Program-made: the position numbers and the translations under genes
NCBI GenBank assembly: GCA_016649795.1
Contig: JAENWZ010000164.1
Coordinates: 1 to 5,394, forward strand
DNA length: 5,394 nt
Origin: Proteiniphilum sp.
GTDB lineage: Bacteria; Bacteroidota; Bacteroidia; Bacteroidales; Dysgonomonadaceae
Reading direction: 5' to 3'
Shown here: one piece after another, positions 1 to 5,394 of the stretch
Numbering within the stretch: position 1 is the stretch's first letter
How the letters are laid out: each line of letters begins with the position of its first letter
Notes under the pieces: model-generated
Databases searched by the model: none
What the model was told of the DNA's origin: nothing
Seen by the model: the letters and a program-made list of their open reading frames with translations, nothing else

Positions 1-709
1 GCATACTCCCTATCCTGCTTATGCCGAATATTCCGCATTGCATGAACCCTTCACTTTTGTCCTGCATACTCCGTACTATCGAAGCACTCACCGCTCTTTC
101 ATCTCCCCGGGGAACAATTCCTAAATCGAGTGCCATGGCGTCTGCCGTTTGCGTTCCGAATGTTTTGTTGACCGGATCGTATTGGGTGGCGATCATCTCC
201 TGCGCTATTTGCTCTTTCTGTAAAGAGAAATAGGCTTCATCGCTCTCTTTGGCAAGAAGATGTGCTACCTGCTCCATGATCTCTGTATCAAGATAATGAA
301 AAGCGGTGGAGGTGAATTCAACCGGGGTAGGGTCTGTTGATTCGTATACTGGCGGGCACCAGTCACCCAGTCCCTGGTAAATAGTCGATGTGGTCTCCTG
401 GTTATAAAGTTTCTTGCGCTCTTCATTTTTGGCAAGTGAGTTGACGTACAATGTCCATTGTTTCATCTGGGGATAATAGGTTTCAAGAATCTGTTGATTG
501 CCGTAATAGACATAGATCCACCAGGGGAGCTGCACCAGCAGGGTACCCCAATCGGGGGAGGCTACCCCGCAAAGTCGCTTGCCCGGAGCAATCATGTAGG
601 GTATCCCGGCGGGTTTATCTGTAAAATAGAAGGTGTTGTTGTATCTCTCATGAAAGAGTGTGTTCTTTTCCTCCTTTGAGGCCCCTGAGCGTATATCTTC
701 AAGGTACTT
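1..709 (-). pseudogene. Alpha-L-rhamnosidase GH78, rest of catalytic domain in a shifted frame, continues past left edge
   Basis: From 709 down to the left edge a different minus frame is open for 236 codons without a stop, and its translation continues the same GH78 catalytic domain. It starts KYLEDIRSGASKEEKNTLF, then has GIPYMIAPGKR, SPDWGT (559-542), LPWWIYVYYGN, the conserved GLGDWCPP (373-350), FTSTAFHYLD, QTADAMAL (151-128) and CGIFG (37-23). These are ordinary landmarks of the (alpha/alpha)6 barrel in the correct order. The last catalytic-site acid of the family (E841 in Bacillus RhaB) should lie some tens of residues beyond the edge. No start codon or ribosome binding site of its own is evident, and the first internal ATG is at 595. 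This is therefore the 3' half of the upstream gene rather than a separate gene. Either the gene is inactivated or the break is a sequence error. The shifted part shows no secondary decay, which argues for a recent lesion or an error. Confidence 0.85.
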
Positions 710-2285
710 GTGCCAGAAAGTTCATATTCGCCATTTTAACGTAAGCATGCACATCACCCAGCCATCCGCATTTTTCTCTGATAGGACAATCGGTCGGTAT
801 TCCGTGGAGATTACTCTTGACTGTTCTCAGGGCCATCTCATGCAACCGGTTAATTTGTGCATCCGCACATTCAAAAGTGCCACTGTGGGCTACATCAGAG
901 TGAACGACAATCAGTTTCAATGTTTCTAAATCCGGTTTTTCTGCGATACCCGACAACTCGGCATAGCGGTATCCGTGATAGGTGAATCGCGGTGACCAAA
1001 CCTCCTCTCCCCCTCCTTTGCAGATGTATTCATCCTTAAAAATAGCCCCATGATGAATCCATCCGGTTGATCTGAAATCCAGCGCTCCCTGCTGATCTGT
1101 CTCCTCCGCATAGCGGATTATTATTCTCGTGCCCTTAGGCTCATTGACTTGCAGTAGAGGTATCCCGGCTACATTCACGCCAAAATCAAAGATCCAGTTA
1201 CCCAGAGAATCCTGCCATATACTTTCGGCAGAGAGAATCTCTTTTTTCCTGATTGGAGGGATCATTTGCGGCAGCAGGCGGGGCGGAATATTCTCAGAGG
1301 CCAACTGCACCCCTTCCCATCCGCTGGCAGCACTACCTGCCTTACTCCACTCTTCCACTTGATAGTTGGCATCATAGTTTTCTCCAAGATAGATATTGGT
1401 TTTCCGTACGGGACCTTCCCTCCATTCCCACGACTCGTCACTTTCCAGTAACATCCGGCTTCCGTCATCGGAAGAGACCATCAGCTGGAGCCTGAACATG
1501 GGTTCTCCGTAAGAAAAGGGAGCACCGCCCCAGGCATCATCCTGTGCAAACCATCCGTTCCCCAGCATCACACCCAGCATATTCTCTCCTTTTTCCAGAA
1601 GATCGGTCACGTCAAACGTGCTGTAGAGTGCATACCGCTCGTAGTTGGTCTGTGCCGGATCGAGAAGACGGGTTGAATCCACATTGTGCCCGTTCAGATA
1701 AAGCTCTCCCGCTCCCAGTCCACAGAAATAGACCAGTGCTTTCTGCGGTGTTTTTCGGCGATCGATACTGAATGCTTTTCGGAAATAGGGAAGAGCATGT
1801 TGTTCCGGATTGGGATAGGTCACCCACTTCGCACTCCAGGAGGCTTCGCTCAGCAGCCCGACTGAAAAACGGGCCGGTTCACTCCAGGGTGTTACCTTCT
1901 CATTACTGTCCCAAATCCGAACACGCCAGAAATAGGAAGAAGCCTCCTGCAATGGCACTTCGGGTTGAATACCAAACTGTTTATCGCTGTTTTGTCTGCC
2001 TAATATCCATATGTCAGCTTTTCCCTTTTGAAGCAGTTTATCGCTTGAAGCAATCTCTATTTCCCATGCTGTTTGTTCTATTCCCGTATCGGATGACTTG
2101 ATTTTCCAACTCAACAGGGGAGTGTCCACTCCTTCCGGATTGGTTAGATTGCAGCACTTTAACTCATTCACAAATATGTTGCGTTCACTTGTGCTGCATG
2201 CGTAAAACAGGAAAACAGCCATAGAAATGAGCCATAGTGCAGTTCGTATGATGCGGTGATAAAATCTTCCATCTTCTCTTTCCAT
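699..2285 (-). CDS. Alpha-L-rhamnosidase GH78, N-terminal part, truncated by frameshift
   Basis: This 528-codon frame holds the front of a GH78 enzyme, which hydrolyses terminal alpha-L-rhamnose with inversion. Residues 1-30 are a probable lipoprotein signal: basic RIIR, hydrophobic ALWLISMAVFLF, then FYAC with C30 as the lipidated residue. The lipobox is loose but acceptable for Bacteroidetes. Residues about 37-147 are the N-terminal fibronectin-like domain (LTNPEGVDTPLLSW, YFWRVRIWD). Residues about 166-330 form the lectin-like Bac_rhamnosid_N domain (YLNG, LGNGWF), and about 350-455 the concanavalin-like domain (FDFGVNVAG, RFTYHGYRY). The six-hairpin catalytic domain starts near 462 and carries TDCPIREKCGWLGD. 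In it D499, E504 and D511 have the same spacing (5, 7) as the catalytic-site acids D567, E572 and D579 of Bacillus RhaB. The frame then ends abruptly after NFLAQVP, while family members run several hundred residues further. The start follows a 65-base gap and has no clear ribosome binding site. No other start keeps the full signal. Confidence 0.9.
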   Translation of the reverse strand: MEREDGRFYHRIIRTALWLISMAVFLFYACSTSERNIFVNELKCCNLTNPEGVDTPLLSWKIKSSDTGIEQTAWEIEIASSDKLLQKGKADIWILGRQNSDKQFGIQPEVPLQEASSYFWRVRIWDSNEKVTPWSEPARFSVGLLSEASWSAKWVTYPNPEQHALPYFRKAFSIDRRKTPQKALVYFCGLGAGELYLNGHNVDSTRLLDPAQTNYERYALYSTFDVTDLLEKGENMLGVMLGNGWFAQDDAWGGAPFSYGEPMFRLQLMVSSDDGSRMLLESDESWEWREGPVRKTNIYLGENYDANYQVEEWSKAGSAASGWEGVQLASENIPPRLLPQMIPPIRKKEILSAESIWQDSLGNWIFDFGVNVAGIPLLQVNEPKGTRIIIRYAEETDQQGALDFRSTGWIHHGAIFKDEYICKGGGEEVWSPRFTYHGYRYAELSGIAEKPDLETLKLIVVHSDVAHSGTFECADAQINRLHEMALRTVKSNLHGIPTDCPIREKCGWLGDVHAYVKMANMNFLAQVP

Positions 2286-2350
2286 AGCTGTTTTTGTATT
2301 TTTTTTATCGATAAACTGAAAGATAACTTATTGATGTTCAATTATAATGT
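2286..2350 (-). other. 65-base AT-rich spacer before the rhamnosidase gene
   Basis: This is the only real intergenic gap in the window. It is strongly AT-rich and, on the minus strand, ends in ATAAAAAAAATACAAAAACAGCT just before the rhamnosidase ATG. An A-rich leader of this kind is usual at Bacteroidetes starts, where Shine-Dalgarno pairing is weak. I see no stem-loop with a T-tract that would act as a terminator. The only partial promoter match is TATCTTTC, against the Bacteroides -7 consensus TAnnTTTG, and it has no TTTG at the right distance. The rhamnosidase is therefore most simply part of the same operon. Confidence 0.55.
2304..2315. repeat. Perfect 12-base palindrome in the spacer
   Basis: TTTATCGATAAA reads the same on both strands and sits about 20 bases upstream of the rhamnosidase start. 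With no loop it would not form a stable hairpin, so a terminator is unlikely. A protein-binding site is possible, but so is chance in AT-rich sequence, since only one copy is seen. Confidence 0.35.
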
Positions 2351-5215
2351 CTATTTGTAGGAGAGATCCATCCACTTGCCGGAGATGGAATGGTCAACAT
2401 TGAAAACCAGATTTCTTCCATTTACTTTACAATCAATCATCTTTTTCCCAACCTTTAAAATTGCTTTCACATAACCGTCAGGAATAGGTAATGTAACCAA
2501 CTCTTCACCGTCTATACGAACCCTGTATTTGTTCAATCCTGCATTCGTAGGGACATACACAATATTGACCGGATTGCCTGCAAACCGATAGTGAATACCA
2601 TCTATGGTGATATCTCTGCACTGGTTCCCGATAAATGCCAAAAGCCTTTCCTGCTTATCTGTACGAAAAGAGAGATTCATTTTTCCCTTATAAGAGATCA
2701 GATGGCCGTTGACCTTCAGATTTTGAATCTCCAGCAGGTCTGAAGGTAGCGGATTCACGGCCAGTGCCTTTGCATCGGCCTCTTCATTTCTGGAAAAACC
2801 CCCTTCCCAATTTTCACGATGTGTTCTGTAATGTTTCACAATTGCCGTGGTTCCGTTGGGAAAACGCGTTGCAAAAAAGTCAGTTGTCCGTGATACACAG
2901 GTGGGATTATCATTGGTCTCGAACAGACCGCTCGAAGGGTAGGCACCCATTGCATTCAGTATCTCATACAGTGTTCTGGACTCATAACCCAAACTGGCCG
3001 ACTGATCATCACGGGGCCGGAAACCGCAAAAGGTTGCAATCCCTTTTCCTTTTTTCAAGCGGGTACCCACAATTTTGTCTTCAACCAGTGATACGATCTC
3101 TACATCGGAAGAATTGCATGTCACCGGATAGATACGGTCCACAAGAAAATCTGTTAGGATAACCTGTTCAGGTAGATTTCCGAACGTCTTATGAAACGTG
3201 ATTTTCTTTCCGGAGGCCATCTCCCCCATGTATTCATCGAACTTATAACTGACGCCAAAGAGTTGCTGCCATTTATCATTGCAGTTTTCCCCGTTACTGT
3301 CAAGCAGCGGAGGGGTACTGAACCAGATTACATTGCCTCCATTTATTGCCATCTGCTCCATCATCTCCAGGAGACCCTTCTGAGGCAGTGGTTCGAACAT
3401 GGCGATGACGGTGCGGTATTTTTTCTCAGCTACCTGCACCTGTCCATCTTCCAGCACCTTCCCTAACTCCACAAACTTGTCGGCGGTAAGATAATTGGCA
3501 TAACCATATTGTGTCATCCAGCTGCCAAATCGCTCTTCCACAGCCACAAGATTCATTGGATAGAGAATCAGTACTTCGATATCGCGATGTAGGTTCTCTG
3601 TCATTAATCGCATCGGGTATGCGGGGCGAGCCCCATAAGCCTCATTCAGCATATTCTTCCAGTGAAGTGCCTCTTTGGGGAATCCCCACGCCGCCGCATA
3701 GGCGTTCGGATATTTGTTGATGACGCCGATGGATACACCCATTGCAGCACCGTAATAATTGCGGTCTCCCCATCCGCATTCAGCGAAATCGTTTCCTGTA
3801 GGCTGGAGATACTCTCCCCATTTAAAGTAATCATAGCAGGCAGCTGAAGCCTGATGGACCGTGTTTCCCCATACGAAATTGGATGTGTATTCATACCTGT
3901 AGGCATTGTCGTGAAGCTTCTCCATAGCCCATAAATCGATGGTAGGACTTTCGGCCCACGATGAATGGGCGCTGGTAGGCATTTCACGATGATAGATCCT
4001 TTCGGCATACTCTTTGGCATTCTTGAAGAGATCAACCACCCCATGATTCAGCATCTTGTAATAGCGGTCTCTAAGCAGGAAAGTACGGTGGATCGCCTCC
4101 GGACTTTCTCCCAGCACATACTGTATATTCCGTACCGCCTCAGCTGTGGCCTTATAGTAAGGAGCACCATATACGAAATAGAGCATATATTTGTCATCCA
4201 GTGGTTGTCCATATTTTTGTGCGTATCTCTGAGAAAACCCCTCTGTAAGAAAACGGGTGTTGAATTGTCCTCCCTCATGATGCGAGAAATAGGTCCAGTC
4301 CTGTTGTATATGCATCTCATCGGAATAAAAGGAAGTCAGATTGATCCCGTTTTTCTTGTATTTATCCAGAAGTGCACTCAGAAATTGGGGAGCATCCTCA
4401 CCGAAGTAGTCCATTTCGGGTGTCTCATATTCAAGTAACACCATGACACGGTCATATCCTTTCAATCGCTTCTCTCCATCTCCATAAACCCGGAGATTTC
4501 TTATCGGATAAATCATCTCATCGGGTGAGTTCCTGATACCGTATTCACCACCATCCACATCAATGGTGTCACCACCTTCCCACTGAATCCCTTCTATCTC
4601 AACAATATCATCCGGATTGACAGCAACATAAGGGGATGCCTGAATTGGTTTCTCCTTGAAAGCATACGCTTTGACGTTCTTCAACTGAATGCGGAATTTT
4701 CCTTTGTTGTTAGTCCAGTAAAGCTGCTGCCACAAAGAGAGAGAGAATCGGCCGTCGGAAGCATTCATCATCCCCACCTTGTAAGCCAGCCATCGACCCG
4801 CTTCATTAGTCTGCTTCTTGTAAGCCGGCCCCAGTTCAAGAGGCGAAAGCAAACTCAGACATATACCCATGTCATACTTTTTTGCGAAATCACTGATGAA
4901 TCGGATCATCTTTACATATTCATCCATATCGGGTGTTAACCGGCGTTCTGTACCTGCCTGAGGGCGATACTGCCTGAAGAATTCATCAAATGCGATGGTC
5001 AGTTCTTTCTCCCCGCGGCGCTGACCTGCTTCACATACCTCCCGCAGGCTACGGAAAGTGGGGGTGTGTCCCATTGAAATATCAATTTTCTTGTCGGGAT
5101 CCATCAGATCGTAAAGCTGTTGGTCGCTGGTCAGAATGATCACTTCAGCCTTTAGTGACAAGATGAAAACCAACCAAAAGATTGACAGGATAAATAAAAT
5201 TCCGATATGTTTCAT
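2351..5215 (-). CDS. Large secreted putative glycoside hydrolase, GH42-like architecture, family not assigned
   Basis: A complete 954-residue protein, ATG at 5215 to TAG at 2351. Residues 1-23 form a signal peptide: KH, a hydrophobic stretch at 4-20, likely cleavage after SLKA. There is no lipobox cysteine, so it is probably periplasmic. Residues about 95-510 look like an alpha/beta barrel with inserted beta material: strand-like MGICLSLLSP (116-125), an insert at about 170-250 rich in IQLKNVKAYAF and VEIEGIQWEGG segments, then YDRVMVLLEY (254-263) and GINLTSFYSDEMH (290-302). The motif SDEMH (E300), SSWAESP (E422) and DFAECGWGD (E479) supply candidate catalytic acids, but none is proven. Residues about 545-640 (IEVLILYP, AEKKYRTVIAMFEPLP, GGNVIWFSTPPLL) resemble the GATase-like domain of GH42 and GH106 enzymes. 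Residues about 775-954 are beta-rich. It lies between a GH140-like tail and a GH78 rhamnosidase. The typical GH106 N-terminal signature is not seen. The start is supported by the ATGA overlap and the signal peptide. Confidence 0.85.
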   Translation of the reverse strand: MKHIGILFILSIFWLVFILSLKAEVIILTSDQQLYDLMDPDKKIDISMGHTPTFRSLREVCEAGQRRGEKELTIAFDEFFRQYRPQAGTERRLTPDMDEYVKMIRFISDFAKKYDMGICLSLLSPLELGPAYKKQTNEAGRWLAYKVGMMNASDGRFSLSLWQQLYWTNNKGKFRIQLKNVKAYAFKEKPIQASPYVAVNPDDIVEIEGIQWEGGDTIDVDGGEYGIRNSPDEMIYPIRNLRVYGDGEKRLKGYDRVMVLLEYETPEMDYFGEDAPQFLSALLDKYKKNGINLTSFYSDEMHIQQDWTYFSHHEGGQFNTRFLTEGFSQRYAQKYGQPLDDKYMLYFVYGAPYYKATAEAVRNIQYVLGESPEAIHRTFLLRDRYYKMLNHGVVDLFKNAKEYAERIYHREMPTSAHSSWAESPTIDLWAMEKLHDNAYRYEYTSNFVWGNTVHQASAACYDYFKWGEYLQPTGNDFAECGWGDRNYYGAAMGVSIGVINKYPNAYAAAWGFPKEALHWKNMLNEAYGARPAYPMRLMTENLHRDIEVLILYPMNLVAVEERFGSWMTQYGYANYLTADKFVELGKVLEDGQVQVAEKKYRTVIAMFEPLPQKGLLEMMEQMAINGGNVIWFSTPPLLDSNGENCNDKWQQLFGVSYKFDEYMGEMASGKKITFHKTFGNLPEQVILTDFLVDRIYPVTCNSSDVEIVSLVEDKIVGTRLKKGKGIATFCGFRPRDDQSASLGYESRTLYEILNAMGAYPSSGLFETNDNPTCVSRTTDFFATRFPNGTTAIVKHYRTHRENWEGGFSRNEEADAKALAVNPLPSDLLEIQNLKVNGHLISYKGKMNLSFRTDKQERLLAFIGNQCRDITIDGIHYRFAGNPVNIVYVPTNAGLNKYRVRIDGEELVTLPIPDGYVKAILKVGKKMIDCKVNGRNLVFNVDHSISGKWMDLSYK
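5212..5215 (-). other. ATGA stop/start overlap between two glycosidase genes
   Basis: The ATG of the 954-residue protein (5215-5213) overlaps the TGA of the preceding gene (5214-5212). The bases just upstream on the minus strand, AAGCAAGAAAAA, are A-rich and give no strong Shine-Dalgarno match. The arrangement implies one transcript and probably translational coupling by terminating ribosomes. The overlap is read directly; the coupling is inferred. Confidence 0.8.
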
Positions 5216-5394
5216 TTTTTCTTGCTTAGTATCAATACTGCATCTGATTGAACAGGGGAGCGAAGTACCAATTCATGGTTATTTGGATCCATTTTTACCT
5301 TAACATATTTATTTCTCTCTGTATCAAACCACTTGGCACTGTAATGCTTTGTATTTATAGTGCTGAGCTGAATTACACCCTGTACAGGTATATA
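5212..5394 (-). CDS. C-terminal end of a probable glycosidase (DUF4038/GH140-like tail), 5' part outside window
   Basis: The minus strand is open from the right edge to a TGA at 5214-5212, giving 60 residues; the start lies outside the window. The segment has the look of a small all-beta domain. It begins YIPVQGVIQL, has a YSAKWFD core followed by a charged turn (TERNK), and ends with a hydrophobic strand, SDAVLIL, before SKKK. A pattern of 'Y.P.......W(F/Y)(D/N)' with a final 'D.VL.L' strand is typical of the C-terminal domain called 'putative collagen-binding domain of a collagenase', found at the end of DUF4038/GH140-type glycosidases, which include apiosidases acting on rhamnogalacturonan-II. 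The assignment comes from this short tail alone, so the catalytic family is a guess. Its stop codon overlaps the next gene's start, so the two are probably co-transcribed and co-translated. It could equally be the beta-sandwich tail of another secreted hydrolase. Confidence 0.6.
   Translation of the reverse strand, partial: YIPVQGVIQLSTINTKHYSAKWFDTERNKYVKVKMDPNNHELVLRSPVQSDAVLILSKKK

Noticed and set aside
21..679. Plus-strand open frames at 21-233 and 458-679 in the region after the premature stop.
   Set aside because: The minus strand here encodes the GH78 catalytic domain with clear family motifs, so the region is not intergenic and these frames are shadows.
695..713. Possible programmed +1 frameshift at CCT-TGA, reminiscent of the CTT-TGA site in the RF2 gene.
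   Set aside because: Slippage at the stop would give NFLAQVP-EDIRSG. The alternative frame already matches the family (KYLEDI) before the stop, so the true frame change lies upstream of it. No Shine-Dalgarno-like stimulator precedes the site, and GH78 enzymes are not known to use recoding.
1772..2101. Plus-strand open frame of 109 codons.
   Set aside because: It is antisense to the conserved N-terminal domains of the GH78 protein, and its low-complexity, Arg/Pro/Ser-rich translation is unlike a real protein.
2316..2350. Bacteroides-type promoter upstream of the rhamnosidase gene (TATCTTTC as a -7 element).
   Set aside because: The last base differs from TAnnTTTG and no TTTG lies about 19-21 bases upstream, so the match is too weak to call.
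3965..4438. Plus-strand open frame of 157 codons.
   Set aside because: It lies wholly antisense to the well-supported 954-residue protein, has no recognisable domain, and is an expected shadow of its codon pattern.
2351..5215. Assignment of the 954-residue protein to GH106 alpha-L-rhamnosidases.
   Set aside because: The GATase-like part and the SDEMH...W pattern are suggestive, but the characteristic GH106 N-terminal barrel start is absent, so only a loose architectural resemblance is reported.

Overview
The window looks like part of a polysaccharide utilisation locus from a Bacteroidetes bacterium, probably in the Bacteroidales. This is inferred from three things: a run of exported glycosidases on one strand, starts without a clear Shine-Dalgarno sequence and with A-rich leaders, and moderate GC content with tight gene spacing. 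No SusC/SusD pair, regulator, transporter, RNA gene, mobile element or CRISPR array is visible. The species cannot be named from what is seen.

All genes lie on the minus strand and are read from the right edge to the left. (1) At 5394-5212 is the last 60 residues of a protein whose tail resembles the C-terminal 'putative collagen-binding' beta-domain of DUF4038/GH140-type glycosidases. (2) At 5215-2351, overlapping the previous stop by ATGA, is a complete 954-residue secreted protein. It looks like a large barrel glycosidase with a GATase-like (GH42 trimerisation-type) domain and beta-rich C-terminal domains, and I cannot place it in a numbered family. (3) After a 65-base gap, from 2285 to beyond the left edge, is an alpha-L-rhamnosidase of family GH78. 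Its reading frame is broken near 710: the first 528 codons end in TGA just inside the catalytic domain, and the rest of that domain continues in another frame from about 709 to position 1 with no further stop.

Together the genes suggest stepwise removal of sugars, including L-rhamnose, from a plant-type or bacterial rhamnose-containing glycan. Pectic rhamnogalacturonan is one possibility, by inference only. The two proteins with visible N-termini carry export signals: the 954-residue protein has a cleavable signal peptide, and the rhamnosidase has a probable lipoprotein signal. The most concrete anomaly is the rhamnosidase frameshift, which family conservation explains well as a small deletion. 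The most likely source of new biology is the 954-residue protein.
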